DNA of 64,000 bases from JACVRW01 sp963827065 (GCA_963827065.1 CAWGZM010000012.1:1-64000); one strand, 5' to 3'. Counted from the first letter of the stretch, positions 1 to 7,994 are shown. The notes: generated by a model from the letters alone, not told the origin. Made by a program: numbers and translations.

Positions 1-216
1 GAGGCAGGAATCGCCTGGGCGCGCGAGTCGTTCGACGCGCTGTCCCCGTACATGGCGGATCGCTCCTATACGAACTACCTGTCGGCCGACGCGCACGACC
101 GCGTCCGCCAAGCCTACGGGCCCAACTACGAGCGGCTCCTCGAGCTCAAGCGGCGCTACGACCCCGACAACCTGTTCAGACTCAACCAGAACTTCGATCC
201 GAACGCACGAGCCTGA
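1..216 (+). CDS. FAD-linked oxidase, C-terminal end (BBE domain)
   Basis: This is the last 71 codons of a gene entering from the left edge and ending in TGA at 214-216. The residues contain the berberine-bridge-enzyme (BBE) C-terminal signature: a Tyr-x-x-Asn-Tyr stretch, then Leu-Lys-x-x-Tyr-Asp-Pro-x-Asn-x-Phe-Arg and Asn-Gln-Asn. That segment packs against the FAD/substrate domain of PCMH-type oxidases. The substrate cannot be told because the FAD-binding part lies outside the window. Confidence 0.85.
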   Translation, partial: EAGIAWARESFDALSPYMADRSYTNYLSADAHDRVRQAYGPNYERLLELKRRYDPDNLFRLNQNFDPNARA

Positions 217-272
217 CCGGGCCCTCGCCGAAGACAACGTTCATGCTGCTGCAGTGCTGGGGCCGGGGCGGG

Positions 273-1505
273 ATGACCAACAGGATCGATGTCGTGATCG
301 TTGGCGCCGGTCAGGCCGGGCTCGCGGTCAGCCGCGAGCTCACGCACGCGGGCGTCGCCCACGTCGTGCTCGAGAGGGGCCGGGTCGGGCAGAGCTGGCG
401 AGGGCGCTGGGACAGCTTCTGTCTGGTCACTCCGAACTGGTTCCTCCAGCTCCCCGGCCATCCCTACGACGGCGACGACCCCGACGGCTTCATGCCCCGC
501 GATGAGGTCGTGCCGTACCTCGAGCGCTACGCGGCAGGGTTCGAAGCGCCGGTGCGGGAAGGCATCGAGGTAACCTCGCTGCGGCCGGGGCCCGACGGCG
601 GTTTCCTCCTGGAGACCTCGGCCGGAGAGATCGCGGCGCGGACGGTGGTCCTCAGCACCGGCGCCTACCAGCGGCCCCACCGACCGGCCGGCGCGTCCAC
701 GCTGCCCGCCGACCTGCTTCAGATCGACGTCGAGGACTACCGCAACCCGGCGGAGCTCCCAGCCGGCCCGGTGCTGGTCGTCGGCAGCGGCCAGTCCGGC
801 TGCCAGATCGCCGAGGAGCTCCACGAGGCCGGCCGTGACGTGTTCCTGGCCTGTGGGCGGGCTCCGTGGTTCCCCCGCAGACTGGGCGACCGAGACCTCT
901 CTTGGTGGGCGCTCGAGACGGGTTTCCTCGACGCGCCGCTCAGCTCGTTGCCAAGCCCGGCCGCTCGGCTCGCCGCCAACGTGCAGGCGACGGGGGCCGG
1001 CGGCGGCCACGACCTCCACTACCGGACGCTGCGGAAGATGGGCGTCACCCTGCTCGGTCACTTCCTCGGCGCCGACGGCCGCCACGCCCGCTTCGCGCCG
1101 GACCTCGGCGAGAGCGTCGCCTGGGGCGATGAGCGGAATGCGCAGCTCATGGATCTGGTCCGAAAGCTGGTCGCCGAACGCGGCCTGCCGCTGCCGGAGA
1201 TCCCCGAGCCGGAGCCGTTCAACGGCGAAGCGCCCGAGGAGCTGAACCTGAGCGGCTTCGGTGCGGTCGTATTCGCGGGTGGCTTTCGGCCCGACTACGA
1301 GTCCTGGGTCCGCTTCCCGGGCGCGTTCGACGAGCTCGGCTTCCCGGTCCACGAGGAAGGGGCCAGCACGGTCGCCCCGGGGCTCTACTTCGTCGGCGTC
1401 CACTTCCTCCGCAAGCGCAAGTCATCGCTCTTGAACGGGGTAGGCGAAGACGCCGCCATCGTCGCCCGCCAGATCGCCACGCGACAAGTCCAACCAGCCA
1501 CGTGA
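273..1505 (+). CDS. Flavin-dependent NAD(P)H monooxygenase
   Basis: The 410-residue product has two Rossmann dinucleotide folds: GAGQAG at residues 11-16 for FAD and GSGQSG at 171-176 for NAD(P)H. Between them is an aromatic-rich FAD-contact segment (SWRGRWDSF and following Pro-Asn-Trp). This is the layout of flavin-containing / Baeyer-Villiger-like monooxygenases, cytosolic single-component enzymes. An in-frame ATG lies 30 bases upstream at 243, but the one at 273 begins directly before the first beta strand (TNRIDVVIVG) and follows a purine-rich GGGGCGGG, so I prefer it. The gene follows the BBE oxidase on the same strand after 56 bases. The substrate is unknown. Confidence 0.85.
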   Translation: MTNRIDVVIVGAGQAGLAVSRELTHAGVAHVVLERGRVGQSWRGRWDSFCLVTPNWFLQLPGHPYDGDDPDGFMPRDEVVPYLERYAAGFEAPVREGIEVTSLRPGPDGGFLLETSAGEIAARTVVLSTGAYQRPHRPAGASTLPADLLQIDVEDYRNPAELPAGPVLVVGSGQSGCQIAEELHEAGRDVFLACGRAPWFPRRLGDRDLSWWALETGFLDAPLSSLPSPAARLAANVQATGAGGGHDLHYRTLRKMGVTLLGHFLGADGRHARFAPDLGESVAWGDERNAQLMDLVRKLVAERGLPLPEIPEPEPFNGEAPEELNLSGFGAVVFAGGFRPDYESWVRFPGAFDELGFPVHEEGASTVAPGLYFVGVHFLRKRKSSLLNGVGEDAAIVARQIATRQVQPAT

Positions 1506-1980
1506 GCTTGCCAACCGCTGCAGGCTCGCCGGTGGGGATCGATCAACGACGCGCGATCCGGCAGCGGCGAGTGCCTCGCTGTTGCTCTGCCGGATGAGCG
1601 GTCGTCCGCGCGAGCGTCGGCCAGGCACCCGCAAAGGACGACCAACGCGAGCCGCCGCGGACGCGGAGCCGCTCCCGAAAGCGCGCGCAAAGCGACAGCG
1701 CAGGCGATGATGGCGAAGGAGCGCCACCTGCTGGTCATCGCCGAGCGCTCGGGGCAGCCGCTCGATGGGCTCGCCGAAACGGCCGCGAAGCTGCCGGAAG
1801 GCCGCGCATACTTCGGGTCCGGTAGACAACCGAAGCGGCGGGCCGACGACGTCCACCAGGCGTCGACAATTCGGCAAACTCCCGGCGATCCCCGCACACG
1901 CCCTCGGCCAGCAACTCGCGTGATTTGCAGGAAACCTCTGTTCTAGCGTGGCCGCGCTGCGCCGCCGTTCGCAGCATGCG
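1506..1980. other. Gene-poor stretch, no supported gene
   Basis: I see no convincing coding sequence here. A plus-strand frame at 1707-1946 encodes a 79-residue Arg-rich peptide without a recognisable domain. The minus-strand frames over 1385-2018 show no domain, and part of one is an antisense tRNA translation. The stretch ends at the first tRNA-like 3' half. Confidence 0.5.
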
Positions 1981-2027
1981 CACGGCTCGTAATCGTGAGG
2001 TCGATGGTTCGAATCCATCCGGAGCTA
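1981..2027 (+). tRNA. tRNA 3'-half fragment (anticodon CGT)
   Basis: The anticodon stem CACGG/TCGTG with loop CTCGTAA (1981-1997), the T arm GATGG-TTCGAAT-CCATC (2003-2019) and an acceptor 3' strand CGGAGCT plus discriminator A (2020-2027) all fold as in a tRNA. The 36 bases upstream contain no D arm with the usual AG...GG loop, and only 5 of 7 acceptor pairs could form, at the wrong distance. It is therefore a 3' half, the part that tRNA-targeting elements usually carry as attachment site. It cannot be a working tRNA as it stands. Confidence 0.6.
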
Positions 2028-2165
2028 TCTCCGTCGCTTGCAGGGCTTTCGTGGTCTCGCGGCTCGTCTGCCAGCAGTTCCAGCTGCACTCCGTGGTCTA
2101 CCTGTGGCCTACGCAGCCGGCGCACGACCTGGATCTGGGCCTCGGCAGAAAGCGCAGGAAGGCCC

Positions 2166-2429
2166 TTGAACTCGCGCATTAAAGCCTGCCTAGTAGCGAT
2201 CGCCGGCCTGGCCTACCCGCGCACGCGGCAACTCGCCGCGCTCGCCGGGGTCGTGTTTTCAGCTGTCGCGCTTGCCAGCCTCGTCGTCAGCTACGGACAA
2301 GGGCTGTTCGGCTGGCAGGAGTTCGGCTTCCGCACAGCCATCGCCCTCGCCGTGATCGCGGAAGCCGGCGCAGAGATCCTGCTGTCGGTGGCACTCACGC
2401 TCTGGATCGCGCAACTCCAAGCGGAGTAA
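2166..2429 (+). CDS. Small two-helix membrane protein
   Basis: An 87-residue product starting at TTG 2166 behind GGAAGG (2157-2162) has two hydrophobic spans: one around Val-Val-Phe-Ser-Ala-Val-Ala-Leu-Ala-Ser-Leu and one near the C-terminus (Ala-Ile-Ala-Leu-Ala-Val-Ile and Leu-Leu-Ser-Val-Ala-Leu). Longer in-frame versions reaching back to 1995 would read through the tRNA fragment and are unlikely. No family was recognised. It lies between the two tRNA 3'-half fragments, so it could be the residue of a small insertion there. Confidence 0.45.
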   Translation: MNSRIKACLVAIAGLAYPRTRQLAALAGVVFSAVALASLVVSYGQGLFGWQEFGFRTAIALAVIAEAGAEILLSVALTLWIAQLQAE

Positions 2430-2500
2430 CCCACACGCTCGGCGAGCCGCATCCACGCGAGCGCCTCATGACTAGTCCACCGCGGGGCCACCGGCGGGTG

Positions 2501-2547
2501 CACGACTCATAATCCTAGGGTCCCTGGTTCGAATCCAGGCGGAGCTA
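2501..2547 (+). tRNA. tRNA 3'-half fragment (anticodon CAT)
   Basis: The loop CTCATAA (2506-2512) carries a Met-type CAT anticodon. The T arm CCTGG-TTCGAAT-CCAGG (2523-2539) is perfect, and the acceptor 3' strand CGGAGCT plus A (2540-2547) is identical to that of the fragment at 1981-2027. The anticodon stem pairs only partly (3 of 5) and no D arm precedes it. The stretch TGGTTCGAATCCA followed by CGGAGCTATC is shared with the first fragment except for two bases, so the two form a direct repeat 520 bp apart. Confidence 0.6.
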
Positions 2548-2717
2548 TCCAGGCGGTAGGCATCGACGTCCAAAGAGCGCCGACGTGCGTGATTCCACGG
2601 CCCGCCTGCGTGCGCTGTCGGGGTCGGCGCGGTGGTGCAGTGGGTGCGATCGACGGAGACCCTGCGTGGGGGCCCCAGTACCCGGCGTGCGATGCCGTTG
2701 GCCGAGCCCGGGAACCT

Positions 2718-2773
2718 CTTAAGCCCGCAAATTGCGAGGGCTGCCCGAATCCCTTAAGCCCGCAAATTGCGAG
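2718..2773. promoter_or_regulatory. Tandem 21-bp repeats with inverted core, likely operator
   Basis: Two identical 21-bp copies lie at 2718-2738 and 2753-2773, 35 bp apart. Each begins CTTAAGCCCG and contains the inverted pair CGCAA-A-TTGCG. They sit about 150 bp upstream of the stalk-protein start, in a non-coding gap. Identical, similarly phased, dyad-containing sites are typical of binding sites for a dimeric regulator. A looser relative (ATTGCGTAACTGGCGTAAAT) follows at 2790-2809. No regulator was identified. Confidence 0.5.
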
Positions 2774-3009
2774 ATTTCTAGGTGCGACGTATTGCGTAAC
2801 TGGCGTAAATGGCCAGCGCGAACTTGCGTTTCGAGTTTACGTTGAGCAAGGGACGTCGGTCCCCTAGGACTACGGCGGCGAGGGTGCATTCGAGCGAGGA
2901 CAGTTCTACGAGCGACAGTGGCATGGGCCGCGGCAGTCGCATGCCGCTGGTTGCCGTGATCACCGCTGTGTACTGCTTGTTGCTGGTTGCACCCGCCTCG
3001 GCGCAGGTG

Positions 3010-3134
3010 GCCGCCGAACCCACGGCCGCCGAACCCACGGCCGCCGAACCCACGGCCGCCGAGCCACGGCCGCCGAGCCCACGGCCGCCGAGCCCACGGC
3101 CGCCGAGCCCACGGCCGCCGAGCCCACGGCCGCC
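3010..3134. repeat. 15-bp tandem repeats (AAEPT)
   Basis: Eight units of GCCGCCGAACCCACG (later with GAG for GAA) run head to tail, plus a partial unit. The fourth unit, 3055-3068, is 14 bp because one C is missing, which shifts the reading frame of the stalk gene. Confidence 0.85.
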
Positions 3135-3760
3135 GAGCCCGGCCCCCCGCCAGCCGTCGAGCCCGGCCCCCCGCCAGCCGTCGAGCCCGGCCCCCCGCCA
3201 GCCGTCGAGCCCGGCCCCCCGCCAGCCGTCGAGCCCGGCGCCCCGCCAACCGTCGAGCCCGGCGCCCCGCCAACGCCGTCGAGCCCGGCCCCCCGCCAAC
3301 CGCCGAGCCCGGCCCCCCGCCAACCGCCGAGCCCGGCCCCCCGCCAACCGTCGAGCCCGGCCCCCCGCCAACCGTCGAGCCCGGCCCCCCGCCAACCGTC
3401 GAGCCCGGCCCCCCGCCAACCGTCGAGCCCGGCCCCCCGCCAACCGTCGAGCCCGGCCCCCCGACGACCGTCGAGCCCGGCCCCCCGCCAACCGTCGAGC
3501 CCGGCCCCCCGCCAACCGTCGAGCCCGGCCCCCCGCCAACCGTCGAGCCCGGCCCCCCGCCAACCGTCGAGCCCGGCCCCCCGCCAACCGTCGAGCCCGG
3601 CCCCCCGCCAACCGTCGAGCCCGGCCCCCCGCCAACCGTCGAGCCCGGCCCCCCGCCAGCCGCCGAGCCCGGCCCCCCGCCAGCCGCCGAGCCCGGCCCC
3701 CCGCCAGCCGCCGAGCCCGGCCCCCCGCCAGCCGCCGAGCCCGGCCCCCCGCCAGCCGCC
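3135..3760. repeat. 24-bp tandem repeats (EPGPPPTV), 26 units
   Basis: Twenty-six near-identical 24-bp units (GAGCCCGGCCCC then CCGCCAACCGTC or CCGCCAGCCGTC variants) fill 626 bp. The two surplus bases lie at about 3274-3276 and cause a second frame change. With no T-rich codons, all six frames stay open here, which produces several spurious long reading frames. Confidence 0.9.
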
Positions 3761-3952
3761 GAGCCCGCACCGGCCTCGACACCGAAGCCAACGCCCGCGC
3801 CCGTCGCCGAACCCGCACCGGCCTCGACACCGAAGCCAACGCCCGCGCCCGTCGCCGAACCCGCACCGGCCTCGACACCGAAGCCAACGCCCGCGCCCGT
3901 CGCCGAACCCGCACCGGCCTCGACACCGAAGCCAACGCCCCCGCCGGTCGCC
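3761..3952. repeat. 48-bp tandem repeats, 4 units
   Basis: Four 48-bp units encode EPAPASTPKPTPAPVA in the frame that continues the 24-bp repeats. The last unit has CCGGTC in place of CGCCCGTC. They form the distal part of the stalk. Confidence 0.9.
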
Positions 3953-4594
3953 GAGCCTGCACCCGCGCCGGTCTCCAAGCCCGCGCCGGCGCCCACCGCT
4001 GCGCCGACGCCGGAGCATGTCCTGCTCCCCGAGGCCGCATTGGGGGCGACAACGGAGTCGGCCCGGTCGGGCCGAGCGCCCGGAGTCGGAACTGAGCACG
4101 CCTGCGGGCGGGCACCGCGAGCCAGTTGGCAGCACCCCGGCCCTTCCTGACACGCCAGCAGAGCAGGCGGCCTTCCGCGAGGCGCTCAGTCTGATGGATG
4201 AGCCTCTCGGGGTGCAAGCCGTGATGGCCATCCTGGCGGCGGACGGCCGTGGGCCGGCCTCTGCCGGGTCTAGCTCGCGGCCCGATTCCGACCCGGCCCC
4301 GGCCGAGCCATCTCCGGCTCCGTCTCCGGAGCCACTACCGCTGACAGGCGGCGCGGCTTCCGGAGCAGCGGGTGCCGCCTCCTCCGGCGGCGGATTTGCC
4401 CTCTACGCGCTTCTGTTGGTCGCTGCCGTGTTCGGCGCCGGACTCTGGAGCCGCTTGCAACTGGTTCCGCTTCGCTGGCGTTCGGTGACGATCGTCGCTC
4501 TGAACGAACGACCCGGCTGACGCCTTCCAGGCCAGTCAGTCCTACCCGCGTGCCGTAGGCGCGCGGGTGCACCGTTCGATTCAGGAGTAGGACG

Positions 4595-6139
4595 ATGACA
4601 AGAAGACGTTGCGTGGGTGTCACGCGAGCAGTGGCGGCGAGCATCACGGCTTGCCTTGCCCTGCTCTGCATGCCGACCCTGAGCATGGCGGCCGCTCCGA
4701 GCGACTCCCGCGCGGAACACACAGATCGCTCGAGCGCACAGCTGGCCCGCGGATCCGGCTACGGACAGCCGCGGGGCGAGCCGCGCGTGCGAGCGCTGCA
4801 GCGCAAACTGCGGGCGGCGGGTCACCTACCGGGACCCGTTGACGGCCTCTACGGGCCGCTCACGGAGGCGGCGGTTGAGCATCTCCAGCATGACAGCGGA
4901 CTGTCGGTCGACGGAATCGTCGGACCGCAGACCCGTCGCGTGATGAACGCCGAAGCGCCGCCGCTGGCCCCCGGAGCGGGGTACGGTCAGCCCGGAGGCT
5001 CACCGCAGGTGGGTGACGTCCAAAGACGGCTGCGTGCTCTAGGCCAACGGCCGGGACCTGTTGACGGCCGGTACGGCCCCCGCACGCAGGCTGCGATCGC
5101 GCGCTTCCAGCGCGAGGCCGGACAACGCCCCAGCGGCGAGCTGTCGCCTGTGACGGCGGCTGCCCTGGCCCGTACCGACCCCGACCAGCCGTCCAATTGG
5201 GCCAGCGACCGGCGCGGCGGAAACAAGCCTGGCCAGCAGGCCCAACGTCCGGCGAGCCGGGCGGCGGCCTCCGGCGCGGATGACCAGCCGCGTCGAGCTG
5301 ACGTCAGCACGCCGGCCGGAGGACCCGACGAGAGCAGGACACGAGCCCCGACGGCTGCCGACGATCACGCCGAGGACACGGATGGAGCAGGGTCGAGCGC
5401 GCCCGTCGTGTCGGTGGTACTGGTGCTCGCCCTAGCGGCATTTGGCGGCACGCTCGCGTGCTGGCTCATAGCGACGCGTCGCAGGCCGGGGCCGAGCGGC
5501 GTGATGGTCGGCCGCGTGAAGCCCGCCCCCATGCCGGATGGCGGCAGGACCGCGGCTGAGGCGACCACCGGGTCACCGGTGCCGTCCAGCGCGAGCCGGG
5601 GCGTGCACCGCAACAGCACCGCTGCCCTGGGCTATGCGAGCGTACTCGAGGCCGAGGCGCTGGACGGGCAAGAGCTGAAGAACCAGATCACCGCGATCGA
5701 TACGGCGTGCTCTCAGCGTGGCTTGGTGCTGGACGAGGTCATCAGCGACATCGAGCTGGACAACGGCAACGGACCACTACGCCCGGGCCTGCAGTCCGCC
5801 CTCCAGCGACTCCAAGCCGGGGACGCCTCATGCCTGGTCGTGGCGGACTTGGCACGGCTAAGCCGCTCATCCCCGGGCGACATCGTCGAGTGGCTTCTGC
5901 GCCGGGACACCCGCCTCGTAGCAGTCGGCGATGGACTCGACACGGGCACGACGCGCGGGGAGGCCGCCTACCGGCTGCGGCGTCAGCGGGCTGCCTGGCG
6001 ACGACGACGCCTGTCGCTCTATGCCCTCGACGGGCGAGAGCGTTTCTCGCGTCGGACGCGCCCGCCCGATGCCGTGCTCGAGCAGCGACCGACCGAGACG
6101 GCGAACGGCGACTGCTCGCCGCCGAGGCTCCAGCGATGA
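4595..6139 (+). CDS. Peptidoglycan-binding, single-span, pseudo-resolvase fusion
   Basis: The 514-residue product has a signal peptide (1-33), two PG_binding_1 domains (about 55-117 and 130-192; each with a VxxLQxxL-type helix and a DGxYGPxTxxA motif), a Pro/Gly/Asp linker, one membrane span (270-293) followed by RRR, and a serine-recombinase N-terminal domain (345-465). The latter has the PGLQ-AL, VVADLARLSR and GLDTGTTRGE landmarks. The catalytic position of YxRVS is replaced (Y347-A-S-V-L351), so Ser is Leu and the nearby Arg is Ser. The domain therefore should not cut DNA. Topology puts the wall-binding part outside and the resolvase fold in the cytosol. ATG follows GGAG with good spacing. 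The stop overlaps the sugar-transferase start as ATGA. A membrane sensor or scaffold is my inference. Confidence 0.85.
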   Translation: MTRRRCVGVTRAVAASITACLALLCMPTLSMAAAPSDSRAEHTDRSSAQLARGSGYGQPRGEPRVRALQRKLRAAGHLPGPVDGLYGPLTEAAVEHLQHDSGLSVDGIVGPQTRRVMNAEAPPLAPGAGYGQPGGSPQVGDVQRRLRALGQRPGPVDGRYGPRTQAAIARFQREAGQRPSGELSPVTAAALARTDPDQPSNWASDRRGGNKPGQQAQRPASRAAASGADDQPRRADVSTPAGGPDESRTRAPTAADDHAEDTDGAGSSAPVVSVVLVLALAAFGGTLACWLIATRRRPGPSGVMVGRVKPAPMPDGGRTAAEATTGSPVPSSASRGVHRNSTAALGYASVLEAEALDGQELKNQITAIDTACSQRGLVLDEVISDIELDNGNGPLRPGLQSALQRLQAGDASCLVVADLARLSRSSPGDIVEWLLRRDTRLVAVGDGLDTGTTRGEAAYRLRRQRAAWRRRRLSLYALDGRERFSRRTRPPDAVLEQRPTETANGDCSPPRLQR

Positions 6140-7104
6140 AGCAGCGCACGGCGGCCAACCGGATGAACCGAAGCGGGGACCGATCCGGCGCCACCCCCGC
6201 CAAAACATGGGCACCACCACCGGCAGGGTCCGAGGTGAAGCGAGACGACGATGACCGTAACGGACGGTCTCGCCGACGGTTTCGCCGCCGCGTACCGCAA
6301 CCCCACCCCCTGATTTCGGTCGGCAGTGCTTCGAGCCTGCGGGGGGACGCGCTGGGCCCACCCGGACGGAATTGGGAAGGCACTCGGATCTCAACTGCCG
6401 TCAAGCGCCTGATCGAGATCATCGTCGCCGCGATGGTCCTGCTCCTCTTGGCACCGCTCGTAGGGCTGCTCGCGCTGGCCATCGTGCTCGAGTCACCCGG
6501 CGGCGTGTTCTACCGTGCGGAGCGCGTCGGATTCCGCGGGAAGCCGCTGCGCATGCTCAAGTTCCGCAAGATGCACCGGGAAGCTGTGGGCGGGCCGCTA
6601 ACGGCCCACGGCGACGGGCGTCTCACGCGCGTCGGCGCCGTGCTCACCCGCACGCGGCTGGATGAGCTGCCGCAGTTCTGGCACGTCCTCCGCGGGGAGA
6701 TGAGCCTGGTTGGCCCCCGTCCGGAGGACCCGCGCTTCGTGCGCTGCCGCTCGGACGACTTCGCGGACATCCTGAAGGTGCGCCCGGGCATCTCCGGCTT
6801 CTCGCAGCTCGCCTTCGCCGACGAGCCTCGGATCCTGAACCGAGACGATCCGGTTCGGGACTACGTTCACCGCATCCTTCCACAGAAGTGCGCGTTGGAC
6901 CGCCTGTACGTCTGCCGAGCGACGCTGGGGACGGATGCGCGAATCGCCTTCTGGACCGTGGTGGCCGTGCTGCTGCGCCAACCGGTGGCCGTGCACCGCG
7001 GCACGGGCGCGATGTCGTTGCGTCGGAGACGTTCCGGGACCTCGCCAGTCTGGATGGACCTGGGCGAGCGTAGGGAGGTGGTGGCCGACCACGGTCCGTC
7101 ATGA
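6136..7104 (+). CDS. Bacterial sugar transferase (WcaJ/UndP-glycosyl-1-P family)
   Basis: The 322-residue product carries the polyprenyl-phosphate sugar-phosphate transferase fold. It has a membrane re-entrant helix (about 95-120), Phe-Tyr-Arg-x-x-Arg-Val-Gly, KFRKM, then RLDELPQFWHVLRGEMSLVGPRPE, the family's signature. Such enzymes attach the first sugar phosphate to undecaprenyl phosphate at the inner face of the membrane for exopolysaccharide or glycan assembly. The ~90-residue basic N-terminal extension is longer than in minimal members. The ATG overlaps the previous stop (ATGA), so translation is probably coupled to the peptidoglycan-binding/resolvase protein. No other polysaccharide genes are near. 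Confidence 0.9.
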   Translation: MKQRTAANRMNRSGDRSGATPAKTWAPPPAGSEVKRDDDDRNGRSRRRFRRRVPQPHPLISVGSASSLRGDALGPPGRNWEGTRISTAVKRLIEIIVAAMVLLLLAPLVGLLALAIVLESPGGVFYRAERVGFRGKPLRMLKFRKMHREAVGGPLTAHGDGRLTRVGAVLTRTRLDELPQFWHVLRGEMSLVGPRPEDPRFVRCRSDDFADILKVRPGISGFSQLAFADEPRILNRDDPVRDYVHRILPQKCALDRLYVCRATLGTDARIAFWTVVAVLLRQPVAVHRGTGAMSLRRRRSGTSPVWMDLGERREVVADHGPS

Positions 7105-7592
7105 TCGCGGCGACGACTTGATCCTGCTGCGAGCGACCTATGCCGTTCCGCCTGTAACGCGGTTCTCCTCGTCGGCTGAAGGCACGGAGCAGCAATCCAC
7201 TCAGTCGGGCGGTCGTCGATCCGTGGATTTTCCAGTTGCAGCGCAGTCCCGGACTCGGCAGCGCCCGGCCGACGGCCTTTCGCGGGTCCACCTCCAAAAC
7301 GGCGCCCATGCGCGGCGAAGCGGGACGCGACCTCCAGCCGGCACCCCTCCTCCCTGCTCCACGCCCGGCGGGTGCGTACACGGCGGCACCGACCACGGCC
7401 CCAACGCCGGCCCCGACCCCGTCGATCGCATCGCCCAGCACCGCGCCACCCGCAGCGCCCAGCGCTACGCCCCAGACCGCCGCGTCGCGGAACTGGCCGG
7501 AACGGCTCCGCCTGCGTCGGTCCGGATCGACCATGCCGGGGGAGTATCGCCGCATCCTGAGCGCCGTCTGTCGATCTCGTAGGATCGGCGCT
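7105..7592. other. Intergenic stretch with a glycine-zipper-like antisense frame
   Basis: No gene is firmly supported. On the minus strand, a frame from ATG 7534 encodes a basic N-terminus and then a Gly/Ala-rich stretch (GVALGAAGGAVLGDA and GVGAGVGAVVGAAVY) typical of glycine-zipper membrane peptides. Past about 7350 the frame becomes Arg-rich and then runs antisense through the sugar-transferase gene, so where a real protein would end is unclear. Confidence 0.3.
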
Positions 7593-7994
7593 ATGGAGGA
7601 AAGAGACCTGGCCGTCACCCTGGCGCGCGGACGGATCGCCTTCGGTGTCGTGTCGCTCCTTGCGCCCGGCCTCGTGGCGCGCACGATGACCGGCGGTGGC
7701 CGCTCCGAGGGCGGGACGCGCCTCTTCGTACGCATGATCGGCGCCCGGGACCTCGGAGTCGGCCTCGGGCTCCAGGTCGCCCTGGACCGGGACGTCCCCA
7801 CGCGCGGCTGGCTCGAAGCGTCAGCCGTGATCGATGGCATCGACGCGGCCGCATGCCTGCTCGCCCGCCATCACCTGCGCCCGGGCGTCTTCCCCGGGAC
7901 CCTTGGCCTGGCAGCTACCGGAACGCTGTTCAGCGTCTGGCTGGCACGGCAACTCGACCCCGCACCCCCCGCGCCGTCAAAGCATCCGAACTAA
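7593..7994 (+). CDS. Small membrane protein, DUF4267-like
   Basis: The 133-residue product has hydrophobic segments around residues 10-27, 45-65 and 95-118. Its pattern of conserved Gly-Arg residues (ARGRIAFGVVSLLAPGLVARTM, RMIGARDLGVGLG, DAAACLLA) resembles the short DUF4267-type actinobacterial membrane proteins of unknown role. The ATG at 7593 is chosen because the frame upstream is Pro/Arg-rich and shows no family similarity. It stands alone between the sugar-transferase cluster and the CoA-lyase operon. Confidence 0.65.
   Translation: MEERDLAVTLARGRIAFGVVSLLAPGLVARTMTGGGRSEGGTRLFVRMIGARDLGVGLGLQVALDRDVPTRGWLEASAVIDGIDAAACLLARHHLRPGVFPGTLGLAATGTLFSVWLARQLDPAPPAPSKHPN

Larger units (their letters stand above)
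2923..4520 (+). pseudogene. Pro-rich wall-stalk protein with LPLTG end, frame broken
   Basis: A signal peptide (from ATG 2923; hydrophobic core up to Ala-Pro-Ala-Ser-Ala) opens into AAEPT repeats, then EPGPPPTV octapeptide repeats, then 16-residue EPAPASTPKPTPAPVA repeats. A C-terminal part follows with Pro/Ser-rich linker, LPLTG, a hydrophobic span (Ala-Leu-Tyr-Ala-Leu-Leu-Leu-Val) and basic residues. LPxTG plus hydrophobic tail is the sortase sorting signal, although the tail after the span is longer than usual. The parts lie in three frames. One C is missing in the fourth 15-bp unit (about 3064), two bases are extra at about 3274, and one base is extra (or two missing) near 4065-4085. These may be sequencing slips in a repeat, or real decay or slippage. 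Corrected, the product is about 530 residues and spans the wall. Confidence 0.55.

Noticed and set aside
1422..2018. Minus-strand frame beginning with a DSNHRPHDYEP-type peptide
   Set aside because: This is a well-known artificial translation of the antisense strand of a tRNA T arm and anticodon region; it overlaps the tRNA 3' half and the end of the monooxygenase gene and has no domain.
1945..2027. Complete tRNA including a 5' half
   Set aside because: A 5' acceptor AGCGTGG could pair 5 of 7 positions, but the interval to the anticodon stem is about 10 bases too long and lacks the D-loop signature.
3135..3760. Possible CRISPR array because of regular short repeats
   Set aside because: Units are contiguous 24-bp coding repeats with no unique spacers, and no cas genes are present.
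2719..4231. Several 380-480-residue frames on both strands across the Pro/Gly-rich repeat
   Set aside because: The 24-bp GC-only repeat leaves all six frames open. Only the frames joining signal peptide, EPGPPPTV repeats and LPLTG end make a sensible protein; the Arg-rich and Gly-rich versions do not.
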